In this document: piece by piece, positions 1-8,730 of the stretch
Position numbering within the stretch: position 1 is the first letter of the stretch
Layout: each line of letters opens with the position of its first letter
NCBI GenBank assembly: GCA_937879965.1
Contig: CALFMP010000022.1
Span: forward strand, 1-64,000
Direction: 5' to 3'
Source: QKMZ01 sp012965515
GTDB taxonomy: Bacteria > Cyanobacteriota > Vampirovibrionia > Obscuribacterales > Obscuribacteraceae
Length of the DNA: 64,000 bases
The notes under the pieces: model-generated
What the model was told of the DNA's origin: nothing
Database searches by the model: none
The model's input: the letters and a program-made list of their open reading frames with translations, nothing else
Made by a program: the position numbers and the translations under genes

Positions 1-3000
1 GAGCTGGAGCCGCTGGAGCTGGAGCCGCTGGAGCTGGAGCCGCTGGAGCTGGAGCTGCTGGAGCTGGAGCTGCTGGAGCTGGAGCTGCTGGTGCTGGAGC
101 TGCTGGTGCTACAGGTGCTGGAGCTGGAGCGGCGACGGGTGAAACTGGTTGGACTGGAGCAGAAGTTGGTTGTGCTGGGGCTTGTGGAATGGGTTGCAGC
201 ACAGCAGGTTGCGGAGGTACTTGCGGAGGCGCAGCGGGCGCAGGTGCAGGTGCTGGCGCAGGAGGAGCGGGCGCAGGTGCTGGTGCTGGAGTTGCAGCCG
301 CAGGTGCGGGTGGCTGAGGTGATACTTGAGGAATTGGTTGCAGTACGGCAGGTTGAGGTGGCGCAACCGGAGCTGATGGCACTGGTGGTGCCGGCGGTTG
401 TGGTGGTTGTGGCGCAGGAGGCGCGACCAAACCTGCGGGTTGAACACGCGGAGGTTGCCCAGGAACTTGTCCCGGTTGAATCTGCGGTGCCGGGGCTGCT
501 GGTGCCACGGGTGCGACTGGTGGAGCAGCAGGAGCAGGAGTTGGTGCTGGTGCCATTGGTGTAGCTGCAGGAATAGCTGCAGCAGGCGCATTTGGCGGCA
601 CGCTTACTCTGGGCGGATTGGAAATACTTGGAATTTGTTGCGGTGAAATGGGTTTCGGTGGCGTGACACCGGGCGGCAATGCAGGAGCCGCAGGCGTCGC
701 TGTTGGAACAGGGACTGGAGCGGCAGATTGTGGCTTCTGAGCGGCCGGCATCTCATGTAGAGTTGGCTGCAATATAGGTCTTGGTGGCACAACAGGTGCT
801 GCAGGTGTAACTCCGGCGGCAGAAGGGTTCTGTGGAACAGACGCCGGATTGATAAAGGGTGTTGATCCTGGAGTCGGTGGCTGTGGCGGTTTGGCTAGCG
901 CTGCAATTCCTGGTGGGATTGCTGGAACGGCTGGAGGAGATGGCGGAATCGCTGTAACTGCTGGAGCTGCTGGAGCTGCTGGAACTGCTGGTGCACCTTG
1001 TGGAATCGTGGTCGCTGGTTGAGCGGCGGGAGCTGTCGGAGAGGAGGGAATTGCAGCTGGGTTGATTGAAGGAGGCGCAATCGGTGTTGCCGGAACAGGC
1101 GGTTGAGGCAAGGTCGGTGCCGGACTTGGTGCTGGAGGCGCAGGAGGCGGCGCGACTGCCGGTGCTGGAGCGGGATGAGTTGTAGGTGCCACTGGTGGCT
1201 GCGGAGCAAGAGGAGCAGTTGGCGTGGACGCTGGAGCCGGAGCTGCAGGTGATGTTGTCGGTGCCGGGGCAGGCGCGGGTGCTGATGCAGGTGCGGGGGC
1301 AGCAGGAGTTGGGGGAGCCTGAGTTGGAGCTGGAGCTGGAGCCGGAGTTGGAGCTGGAGCTGGAGCCGGAGCTGGAGCTGGTTCTGCAACCGGTGTTGGT
1401 GCAGTTTCTGCAATTGGTGCTTCCGCGACTGTTGCAGCAATAGGTTCCGCCTCTACTGCCACGGGTGCTGCAGGCGGTTCCTGTTCCGCAGTCGGAGTGA
1501 CTTCGGCTGTTGGCGCAGCTGTCTCCTCGACCACGGGTGGAAGTTCGATATTCTCTTGCACCGTTGGCGGTGCTTCTAAAGACTCTGGCGGTACGGCCCC
1601 GTTTGAAGGCGCTGAATCTGTAGCGGTTTTCGGCGCAGCAGTCTCAAAGTGAGGTTCGCCGTTAGACTGCACCAGATGTGTGCGTAAGAAGTGCTCGAAA
1701 TCATCCTCAAGGCAAACGGCTTTTTTGATTTCCATGCCTTTTAGGCGGAACTTAATGTCATTCATTGCAGCAAGGTCATCGGGATTGACCATCGCTACTA
1801 TTACGCGATTTCCAGTTTTCCCAACTGGAAGAACTTTGCGCTGCTCGACGATTTTTGCAGGCAATAGATTCAGAATCTCACTATCGATAGACATGCTTGC
1901 CAGAGAAACATAACTGGCACCAAATTGCATGTCGAAGGCGTCCGACAATTCCATCTCGCCTGCAATGCCCATGCGTTCGAGTACGACACTGAGGCTTTGC
2001 CCTGATGTGAGACATTCTCTTCTAATAGAAGGAATTTGGTCCGCTGATATGACGCCCATTTCTTCCAGCAATTCTTCCTGTAAGAATGGCGGTGCCTCAA
2101 CAGCCTCTTTCGTTTCTTCTGCAGATTTCTCTTCGCCTGCAGCCGAAGAAAGATTGGACATGAGGTTTTCGACGGCAGGTGCCTCGTCGCCCCAATCAGT
2201 AATTCCAGCAAATTCATCGGCTTCTGCTTTATCTGCGTCCTGATCGCTAAAGGACAATTCCGCCATTGCTTGAAGTTCTTCAACGCCTGACAGAAATTCG
2301 CTATCGTCTAAATTGAACTCATCTTCGGCTGCTGTTGCTGCCGGAAGCTCAGCTTCTGCTGCGATTGGTGTCTCTTCAGAAGGCTGTGGTGCAATTGTTT
2401 CCGGTGAGACATCCGCCGGCGCCTCAGCTGCAGATTCGGCAGCAGGCTCGCCCCAATCAGCGCTCTCTGCAAACTCTGAGTCATCGGGTATGTCAGCAAT
2501 TTCTGCCGCTGCAACTGGAGTAGATTCTTTCGCGGAAGGCTCTTCGAAAGCAGTCACCGCAGCGACTTCCGAAGGTACGTCTTCTGCCAGATCATCTGCA
2601 AGTGTTGCCATTTCATCCAACAGTGCGGCGGTATCTTCAGAAGACTGGGCGGCTTCCGAATCTTCTAATGCGATTTCTTGTACAGATGGTGCAATTTCTT
2701 GCGGTAGCTCTTCGGCTGCATCCTGTGAGGCTTGGTCCGTAGCTTGCTCGGTAGCAATCTCAGCAGCTATCTCTTCAATCGGCAATTCCGGCTGTTCTTC
2801 TACCGGGTGTTCTAAAGATTCTTCTGCAGCATTTTCTTGCTCGCTGCTTTGGGCGCTTTCTTCGGTGAGTGCTTCCTCTGCAATCGTACTTTCTTCAAGA
2901 GCAACCTCTCTTATCGCCGCAGGTTCCGGCTCAATTGCTTCTTGCTCTGCAGCAGTCACTTCTTCAACGGACTCGGTAGCAGTTTCGGGGGCTGGCTCTT

Positions 3001-4963
3001 CGACTTCGCTTTCTTGAGGAGTTGTTTGAGTTTCAACCTCTTGAGTAAATGCAGGTAACTCGTCAGACGAGATATCTCCTGCAGCAACTGCTTCGTCCGC
3101 AGCAGCGGACGCTTCTTCCCAAGCTTCATCCGCATCGGCCAGAGCCTCTTCAACAGCAGCAGAAGAAGCAGCCAAGGCTTCGGAAGCTTCAGCGAGTGCA
3201 TCGCTGACGGCTTGTCCTTCGGATTCTGCTTGCTCTGTGGACCACGACATGAAGCCGGCTGCTGCCGGATCCATCGGCGGGACTTCATAACTGGCTGCTG
3301 AGCCCTCTTGCTCTTCCTGCTCAGTGGCAGTTGTCGATTCGCTTTCCGAAACAGTTTCATTGGTTGGTTCCGGCAGCTCTGTTGAACTTTCCGGTTGAAT
3401 AGCTTCAGCGTCCGGATCAAATCCAAGTTCTGCATAATAATCGTTGACTGCTTGCTCTTCAGTAGCAGTGAGAGATTGCTCGGAGAATTCTTCGGCAGTG
3501 TCACCGGTTTGTTCAGCAGCGCTGCCCGTCTCTATAGGCGTATTCTCGTCTATTTCATTCATCCACTCAGGAACAGGAGCTTCATCTTTCTGCTCTTGTG
3601 GACTAACAGGTTGCGAATCGCTGCGCTTCTCCTTCAGAAATTTCTTTGCAGAAGATACCTGGTGCGCAGCAGAACCTAACTTGCTGCTGAGAAGACCAGA
3701 TTTACCTTGCGTTTCTTCCGCACCGCCAGCAGTATCATCACTCCCTTCGGCTGCTGCAGGCGCCGTAGGAGCTGGCGGCGGTGGGGGTGGCGCCGGACGC
3801 TGTGCGGGAGACAGCTCGTTTTTCTTGCCGCCTTTCTTGCCACCCATCATGCCGCGTAGCGCAGATAATCCACCGGATCTTTCCTGGCTTGGATCGCTGG
3901 CCGCTTTTTTGGGAGCGCCTCCTCCACCTTTAAAGAACGAAGCTATGCCGCCTAATTGTGGCTTTTCTGCCGGCTCTGCGGATTCAGATTTGGGTGTTGG
4001 TATTGAATCCAGGGCACCAGCGTCGATATTGGGAGTCGGAATGGAATCCAGTGCACTTGCGTCAAAACTTGGAGCAGCTATTGAATCCAACTGACTGCTG
4101 TCGAAGGGCTCACTGGAAACTGGCTCTAAATCTTCAGATGGAACCTTGGGAGTAGCTATAGAATCCAAAGAGCCGGTGTCATACTGTGCCGAATAACTGC
4201 CGGAGGTCAGAGACGGCGCTGCGGCGACGGTATCGCTTGTCACCTCATCGCTGTCATACTCTGCGCCGGCGAATTCCTGTTCTGCCTGATGGAAATCTAC
4301 TGCATCTGCAGCTTCATGCTCTGAGGGATTTTCAACGTCTTGCCCTGCTGATTCAGAAGGTATTTCTTCGCCTGTGGCTTCGTCTACGGCAAACTCTTCA
4401 GAAGGCAATTCCTCGATGATTTCGCCGGTGGTATCGTCGGCAACACCAGATTCTACCGCCTGGGCAGCTTCTGTTGATGTTCCAAATTCGCTGTCGTCAA
4501 CCGGCGCAACTTGTCTGTCCGGCATATGACGCATCTTTTCGATCTGGTCGAGAAAAATACGAAAGTCATCTTCGAAGCAAACCAACGGTTTGACATCCAT
4601 TTTCACGCTGGCTTTGACAGCCTTCATAGCCGCTGCATCGTCGGGATTGATCATGGCAACGGTGAGACGGTTACCGTCTATGTGAATTGGAACAACGCCG
4701 TGTTCGCTTATGACTTCTGCAGGTAATAGATCAACAACCGGAAGTTCCGGGCTGATTGTATGCAAAGCCAGATAATTCACGCCGTACTGCAGTTCCAGCG
4801 TATTCTTGAGTTGTTTTTCCGTCGCCAGGTTCAAGCGCTCGAGAATAATTCTGAGGGGTTCTCCAGTCTTCTCTTTCTCTTGCTCGACCTGCTGCAAATC
4901 CTCGTCAGAAAGCAGGCCGTTGTCCACGAGCAACTCAGCAAGTTCTTTGCTGATAGAAGACAT
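1..4963 (-). CDS. Giant two-MshEN-domain protein with Pro/Ala tail (3' end beyond the window)
   Basis: An open frame of 1654 codons runs from ATG 4963 to the left edge without a stop, so the C-terminus is missing. AGGTGA lies 8-11 nt before the ATG. Residues about 1-145 form a GspE/PilB N-terminal (T2SSE_N, MshEN) domain: helical pair with ELLVDNGLL and PLRIILERL, then LPAEVISEHGVVPIHIDGN and VAMINPDD. An acidic Ala/Glu/Ser linker follows, with four LDSI(A/P)(T/A)P repeats near residues 260-325. A second MshEN domain (about residues 940-1085, nt 2130-1690) repeats the signature LPAKIVEQRKVLPV and VAMVNPDD. The remainder, from about nt 1640 down, is almost pure Pro/Ala/Gln. In known proteins this domain precedes a secretion ATPase and can bind c-di-GMP; no ATPase is seen here. 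The frame was followed by hand through nt 1733 and into the Pro-Ala repeat at nt 2-60. Function unknown; a scaffold or receptor is inferred. Confidence 0.85.
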   Translation of the reverse strand, partial: MSSISKELAELLVDNGLLSDEDLQQVEQEKEKTGEPLRIILERLNLATEKQLKNTLELQYGVNYLALHTISPELPVVDLLPAEVISEHGVVPIHIDGNRLTVAMINPDDAAAMKAVKASVKMDVKPLVCFEDDFRIFLDQIEKMRHMPDRQVAPVDDSEFGTSTEAAQAVESGVADDTTGEIIEELPSEEFAVDEATGEEIPSESAGQDVENPSEHEAADAVDFHQAEQEFAGAEYDSDEVTSDTVAAAPSLTSGSYSAQYDTGSLDSIATPKVPSEDLEPVSSEPFDSSQLDSIAAPSFDASALDSIPTPNIDAGALDSIPTPKSESAEPAEKPQLGGIASFFKGGGGAPKKAASDPSQERSGGLSALRGMMGGKKGGKKNELSPAQRPAPPPPPPAPTAPAAAEGSDDTAGGAEETQGKSGLLSSKLGSAAHQVSSAKKFLKEKRSDSQPVSPQEQKDEAPVPEWMNEIDENTPIETGSAAEQTGDTAEEFSEQSLTATEEQAVNDYYAELGFDPDAEAIQPESSTELPEPTNETVSESESTTATEQEEQEGSAASYEVPPMDPAAAGFMSWSTEQAESEGQAVSDALAEASEALAASSAAVEEALADADEAWEEASAAADEAVAAGDISSDELPAFTQEVETQTTPQESEVEEPAPETATESVEEVTAAEQEAIEPEPAAIREVALEESTIAEEALTEESAQSSEQENAAEESLEHPVEEQPELPIEEIAAEIATEQATDQASQDAAEELPQEIAPSVQEIALEDSEAAQSSEDTAALLDEMATLADDLAEDVPSEVAAVTAFEEPSAKESTPVAAAEIADIPDDSEFAESADWGEPAAESAAEAPADVSPETIAPQPSEETPIAAEAELPAATAAEDEFNLDDSEFLSGVEELQAMAELSFSDQDADKAEADEFAGITDWGDEAPAVENLMSNLSSAAGEEKSAEETKEAVEAPPFLQEELLEEMGVISADQIPSIRRECLTSGQSLSVVLERMGIAGEMELSDAFDMQFGASYVSLASMSIDSEILNLLPAKIVEQRKVLPVGKTGNRVIVAMVNPDDLAAMNDIKFRLKGMEIKKAVCLEDDFEHFLRTHLVQSNGEPHFETAAPKTATDSAPSNGAVPPESLEAPPTVQENIELPPVVEETAAPTAEVTPTAEQEPPAAPVAVEAEPIAATVAEAPIAETAPTPVAEPAPAPAPAPAPTPAPAPAPTQAPPTPAAPAPASAPAPAPAPTTSPAAPAPASTPTAPLAPQPPVAPTTHPAPAPAVAPPPAPPAPSPAPTLPQPPVPATPIAPPSINPAAIPSSPTAPAAQPATTIPQGAPAVPAAPAAPAVTAIPPSPPAVPAIPPGIAALAKPPQPPTPGSTPFINPASVPQNPSAAGVTPAAPVVPPRPILQPTLHEMPAAQKPQSAAPVPVPTATPAAPALPPGVTPPKPISPQQIPSISNPPRVSVPPNAPAAAIPAATPMAPAPTPAPAAPPVAPVAPAAPAPQIQPGQVPGQPPRVQPAGLVAPPAPQPPQPPAPPVPSAPVAPPQPAVLQPIPQVSPQPPAPAAATPAPAPAPAPPAPAPAPAPAAPPQVPPQPAVLQPIPQAPAQPTSAPVQPVSPVAAPAPAPVAPAAPAPAAPAPAAPAPAAPAPAAPAPAAPAPAAPA

Positions 4964-4972
4964 TCACTTCAC

Positions 4973-5101
4973 CTAACTGGCTAGTAAGCCAAACACCGAC
5001 AGACCAAAACGCTTTTCGCTGAATTGCCCAAGAGATTGTGTTCCCGGAGCGGAATACGCCGATAACATTGCTCTTTGAAGGGCTGTGACAAGCGCCGTCA
5101 T
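4973..5101 (-). CDS. Possible 42-residue leader ORF upstream of the giant MshEN gene
   Basis: ATG at 5101-5099 opens a 42-codon frame ending in TAG at 4975-4973, only 9 nt before the ATG of the giant gene, so the AGGTGA ribosome site of the big gene overlaps its stop. The peptide has a basic centre and a hydrophobic end (FGLSVFGLLAS) and matches nothing I know. GGGAA sits upstream of the ATG, and an upstream in-frame ATG exists at 5119. It could be a translated leader coupling ribosome arrival to the downstream start, or an accidental frame in a 5' UTR. Confidence 0.3.
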   Translation of the reverse strand: MTALVTALQRAMLSAYSAPGTQSLGQFSEKRFGLSVFGLLAS

Positions 5102-5120
5102 AGTTGTTCCCGACACCATT

Positions 5121-5149
5121 AATATATAAACCTAAACAGATCAGTACAA
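5121..5149 (-). promoter_or_regulatory. Sigma-70-type promoter for the giant MshEN gene
   Basis: Reading the minus strand, TTGTAC (5149-5144) is followed after exactly 17 nt by TATATT (5126-5121). The predicted start of transcription, near 5114, leaves about 150 nt of leader, which holds the 42-codon frame. Match by eye only. Confidence 0.45.
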
Positions 5150-5237
5150 GTTGATGTAAACCCCATAGCAGGGCGCTTTTCAGCCCAGAGATCAAGGGTT
5201 AAACTTATACCGAATGTCGGATAACTATGTACTGATT

Positions 5238-6452
5238 CTACTTTCCGGCGCTGCGGCGCTTTTGAGGCTCAATCTCGGTCCAGGTGCCGAACCACTCAAC
5301 AATAGATCCGTTTCCCGAGCGCAATGCCACTGCCCTGCCCAGATGCCAGCGGTAGGGGTTGCCAGAGACCTTACCCACGCCGATTGCTCGTTTTAAGCGA
5401 AACTCGACCTCGGCGCTGTCTCCGGTTGCCAGTGCCTTGTTCCATTCGGACAGGTAGACAGGCAGGTCATCAGGGTGAATGAGGAGAGTCCATGCATCAT
5501 TCAGGCTCTGTTCAACGGATAAACCTGTGAATTCGGTCCAGCGGTGATTGAAGAAGGTGAAATTTCCACTTGCATCCGCCGACCAGACGATTTGCGGGAT
5601 GGCGTCAGCCAGCATACGAAAACGGAATTCGCTCTCTCTGATTTCGTCTTGTTGACGCTTCTTGTCGTCAATGTCTGTTGAGGTGCCGAACCATTCGCGA
5701 ATAACGCCGTCAGCATTGAAGATTGGCACAGACAGAATCAAATGCCAGCGATAAGAACCATCCTGAGCTCTCAAACGAGCTTCGCACTCGAATATAGATC
5801 TGTCCTTAGTGCATTTTTCTCCCAATTCCTGCATGAGAGGAACATCTGCCGGATGAACGCAGGCGTTCCAGAGCAGTTGCTCGCTCTCGTCTTGATGCAG
5901 TCCAGTGTAATCAACAAAACGTTTGTTGCTGTATATGACCCGACCTTCTGGATCGCAGACATTTACAAGCTGAGGAATGTTCTCGGCAAGCAGCCGAAAA
6001 TGAGATTCTTGGAGAAACTGACGATACTCGTGGAGCTGCTTGGGTTGAAGACCAATAAGGTATGCCAAAACCTGGTCGGGCGCGTCCGGCAGGCTCACAA
6101 TGCCAACAACGACAGGTACTTTGCTGCCATCCTTGTGAAGCAGCTCCTTCTGAAAAGGACCGGCTCTTCCGGTTCGGGACAGTTCTGCCACGGCCCCCAG
6201 GTCCACAAGGGAGTGCTCTTGCGGCGTGATGTCGTTCCATTTGACCGCGCCAGACTCAAGTTCTTCCTTGCTGTAACCAAGCAAATCCACCATTGCCTGA
6301 TTGACTTCCCAATAGCGACCATTCACGTCGCATCGCACAAATGCCAGTAGATTTGCATCGACGAAACGCTTGAGAGCACCGGCGTCCGTGAGAATTTGCT
6401 TGGAAAGATCGAATGGGTGTGAAAGGCTGTCAGCTTGACCTGATGATGACAT
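5238..6452 (-). CDS. Three-PAS-domain signalling protein without output domain
   Basis: The 404-residue protein consists of three consecutive PAS domains of about 125 residues each. The first has the typical FVRCDVNGRYWEVNQAMVDL core. The second and third are better conserved PAS_3-type units, each with an (F/Y)RW/YRWHL strand and an EWFGTSTDI / EWFGTWTEI end. The protein stops just after the third PAS (EPQKRRSAGK), so there is no histidine kinase, GGDEF or HTH. It is probably a sensor or adaptor acting through a partner. The ATG at 6452 is chosen, with GGAG 11 nt upstream; a TTG at 6518 would add 22 residues. It is divergent from the MshEN gene at 6728, with which it may share a regulatory region. 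Confidence 0.82.
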   Translation of the reverse strand: MSSSGQADSLSHPFDLSKQILTDAGALKRFVDANLLAFVRCDVNGRYWEVNQAMVDLLGYSKEELESGAVKWNDITPQEHSLVDLGAVAELSRTGRAGPFQKELLHKDGSKVPVVVGIVSLPDAPDQVLAYLIGLQPKQLHEYRQFLQESHFRLLAENIPQLVNVCDPEGRVIYSNKRFVDYTGLHQDESEQLLWNACVHPADVPLMQELGEKCTKDRSIFECEARLRAQDGSYRWHLILSVPIFNADGVIREWFGTSTDIDDKKRQQDEIRESEFRFRMLADAIPQIVWSADASGNFTFFNHRWTEFTGLSVEQSLNDAWTLLIHPDDLPVYLSEWNKALATGDSAEVEFRLKRAIGVGKVSGNPYRWHLGRAVALRSGNGSIVEWFGTWTEIEPQKRRSAGK

Positions 6453-6681
6453 GAAAGAGGGGACTCCATGGTTTGCTTGGTTGGTTAGATTAGCATACTT
6501 TCTCCTGACATCCGGCAAAGTCTTTGAAAGCTCCGGTAAATGTGAAATTAGAATTCGATAAGCGTTCTGGGCTTCTTGCCTGTTTGGCTCGAATAGCAGT
6601 ACCGCATTTGGTGTCGCACGCAGAATCTCTTGGCATCCCTCCTTCTATCACTCGGGATCGCGATTGCCTTCCAACTAAAAC

Positions 6682-6690
6682 TGATATGAT
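6682..6690 (+). promoter_or_regulatory. Extended -10 promoter for the tail-anchored MshEN gene
   Basis: TGATATGAT matches the extended -10 pattern TGnTATAAT at five of six core positions. A weak TTGCCT lies 15 nt upstream. Predicted transcription would begin near 6697, leaving a leader of about 30 nt before the GTG at 6728. Confidence 0.35.
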
Positions 6691-6727
6691 CTGCAACCTT
6701 GGCTACTATAGTCAATCCAGGTGCGCC

Positions 6728-8140
6728 GTGCCGAAAGACAACAGAATGGTCCGCGTTGGAGACATGCTGGTTGCCGCCAGAGTTGTGTCTTCTGCCGAAA
6801 TAACAGAAGCTATCCAGGTCTCAAAGCGACTGAGTATTCCGATTGGTCGCGTTTTGATCACCTCTGGCTGCGTCACGGAAAAACTCTTGCATGCGGCGCT
6901 CGATCTGCAATCTCTAATTAGAGATGGCGAGGTTCCTCTGGAATCCGCTCTTAAGGCGCTTGCTCGCATTGAGAAAACCAACTGCACCGTAAAAGAAGCG
7001 CTGGAAGTGCTGAATTTTCGGCCCAAATATGGCAAGGGAAAGAACAATCTCGCCGATCTTCTGGTTGATTCTAATTTGGTCAGCCAAGATCAGATCGATG
7101 ATGCGCTTAGAACCAGCTTTGAATACGGAACGCCATTGGGCAGTACTCTGGTTTTTCAGGGAGCACTTTCACCCGATTTTTTCCCCAGCATAAGCGCCAT
7201 TCAGGAAAAGGTTTCCAACGGCAAGTTGTCTAACGAAGAAGCAATTGATGAGTTGAAGGAAGCCTTTACTCTCTGGTTGAAAGCTGGAGATAGAACAAAA
7301 CAGCCGGCATTAAAAACGATCGAAGATCTTGATGTCGAGCTGAAAGAGCTTCCACTCACGCACAAAAAGCGACACTCGGAGCAAAGGGCATTAAGCAATC
7401 CGCGTGCACAAGAAGCTGAAGCAAAAGATGCACAATCACAGGCGCAATCGCAGCCGGAGTTGCAGGAAGAGCAGATAAGCTCAAATACCGATGCGCAAGA
7501 AGCGCCGGTAGATCACAAAGACTCGGCTGAGAGCACGATACCGCGTGAGGAAGTCGAAGCAAAAAGCGATGAAGCTTCGACAACCCATTTGCAAGATGCG
7601 GAAAACAAAGCGCCAAAAAATGCGAATCAGTCTGCCAGTGAAAAACGCGAGAGACACGATGGACACACTAGGCATGCGCTTCATGCAGACAAGGCTGCGG
7701 CAAGAGAAAAACGCACACTGCCACCGAGTAAACATTCGCGTCCCGGCGGCCGACTGATAGATCTTCTGAGTGCGGCGGATCTCCTCGATCAGGAAAACCT
7801 TCCTGGCGCCTATCAAGTCATGCTGCAAGACACGCATAGAAGTGCTGTCTTTTTGGTCGAATCAGGTTTGATTAGTGACGAATTGAGAAGGCAGGCAGAG
7901 CGCTGTCACAATCTTGTGCGTCGCGGACGCCTGAGCCCGGAGCAAGCTATCAGGGCATTGAAATCGAGCCAGGAAAGCGAAGTCACTTTCAGAGAAGCAC
8001 TATCAAAAGAAGGTGTATCTCAACCGGTAAAACTGGAAAAGGATTGGCAGACCGGAGTCGCCGCCGGCGTTGTGGGCGGTTTTCTGGCAGCATTTTTCAG
8101 TCTGGTAGTAACACTGGTCAGACTTTTGAAAAAGCGCTGA
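6728..8140 (+). CDS. Tail-anchored MshEN-repeat protein
   Basis: 470 residues. Two MshEN-like repeats fill residues about 6-185: VRVGDMLVAARVVSSAEI...IPIGRVLITSG, then NNLADLLVDSNLVSQDQI...TPLGSTLVFQG, each followed by a helix ending in a RDG/NGK-type turn. A polar, charged linker (about 190-335) leads to a third, partial repeat (RLIDLLSAADLLDQ...FLVESGLISDELRRQ). The C-terminus is one hydrophobic helix (about 443-463) plus LLKKR, a tail anchor that would leave the repeats in the cytoplasm. GTG 6728 is chosen because AGGTG precedes it by 4 nt and because the spacing to the first GD matches the paralogue at 17235; the TTG at 6524 would add 68 unrelated residues. No catalytic domain is visible. 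Confidence 0.8.
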   Translation: MPKDNRMVRVGDMLVAARVVSSAEITEAIQVSKRLSIPIGRVLITSGCVTEKLLHAALDLQSLIRDGEVPLESALKALARIEKTNCTVKEALEVLNFRPKYGKGKNNLADLLVDSNLVSQDQIDDALRTSFEYGTPLGSTLVFQGALSPDFFPSISAIQEKVSNGKLSNEEAIDELKEAFTLWLKAGDRTKQPALKTIEDLDVELKELPLTHKKRHSEQRALSNPRAQEAEAKDAQSQAQSQPELQEEQISSNTDAQEAPVDHKDSAESTIPREEVEAKSDEASTTHLQDAENKAPKNANQSASEKRERHDGHTRHALHADKAAAREKRTLPPSKHSRPGGRLIDLLSAADLLDQENLPGAYQVMLQDTHRSAVFLVESGLISDELRRQAERCHNLVRRGRLSPEQAIRALKSSQESEVTFREALSKEGVSQPVKLEKDWQTGVAAGVVGGFLAAFFSLVVTLVRLLKKR

Positions 8141-8249
8141 CCAAAACTTATATAAAGAACGTCATCGAATTTATCGGTCGAAACTGTCAAGGCGCGATTG
8201 TTTCCATCTTCTGGGAATAATAGTTACACCCGATCGAGGAGGATTTTCC

Positions 8250-8660
8250 GTGTCTGACGAACCAACTACGGCGCCTGAGGGCGGCGGCGCAGGAACAGAT
8301 CCAAAGCACTTGAGAGCCTCATTTTGGGGCAACTTGTCATCGGCATTCAAACACATTCGTGCAGCCAGCAATGCAGAAAGTTCGCGCTTGCGAGGATCAG
8401 ACTACGTTTCTGTAATCAGCTTCCCACTTGCTGCAGTGTTGCTGGCATCGTCTGCATTCATGCCTCACGGCATCGTTTTGAGACCGTGGTTCGTTCTCTT
8501 TCTATTGATTGCGCTCTTCTATTTCATTGCTTCCAGAATTGGTGTGGTTAAGAGTTTCACTCCCAGGCAAGCGCATTTGGTCTGGATGATCGTCGTGGCC
8601 ACTTTCATCTCAGGTTCGGTCTTTGCGCTCTTCTTGTTTGAAATCTTGCGAATAATGTAG
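8250..8660 (+). CDS. Small membrane protein, three predicted TM helices
   Basis: 136 residues starting at GTG 8250, with AGGAGG 7 nt upstream. A Gly/Pro-rich soluble head of about 50 residues is followed by three hydrophobic segments (about 52-68, 75-95 and 107-133). No family was recognised. It lies 109 nt after the MshEN gene on the same strand, and the terminator at 8683 closes the unit. Confidence 0.75.
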   Translation: MSDEPTTAPEGGGAGTDPKHLRASFWGNLSSAFKHIRAASNAESSRLRGSDYVSVISFPLAAVLLASSAFMPHGIVLRPWFVLFLLIALFYFIASRIGVVKSFTPRQAHLVWMIVVATFISGSVFALFLFEILRIM

Positions 8661-8682
8661 AGCAATGACGGCAATTACCGAA

Positions 8683-8715
8683 GGGCGGATTGATTATTCG
8701 ATCCGCCCTTTTTTT
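8683..8715 (+). terminator. Rho-independent terminator
   Basis: GGGCGGAT (8683-8690) pairs with ATCCGCCC (8701-8708) around a 10-nt loop, followed by seven T. It lies between convergent genes. The plus-strand U-tract assigns it to the 8250 gene. Confidence 0.9.
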
Positions 8716-8730
8716 GCATTGGGCCTCGTG

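Noticed and set aside
91..3017. Several long frames (plus 91-564, 1186-1443, 2313-3017; minus 109-591, 895-1440, 2956-3504) with Leu/Val/Gln/Ser-rich products
   Set aside because: They are other-frame readings of the low-complexity giant gene on the minus strand and have no protein-like composition.
4186..4419. Frames within the acidic linker of the giant gene on the plus strand
   Set aside because: Arg/Leu-rich antisense readings without starts or domains.
5742..6350. 202-codon plus-strand frame
   Set aside because: Antisense to the PAS protein, no ribosome site, no recognisable domain.
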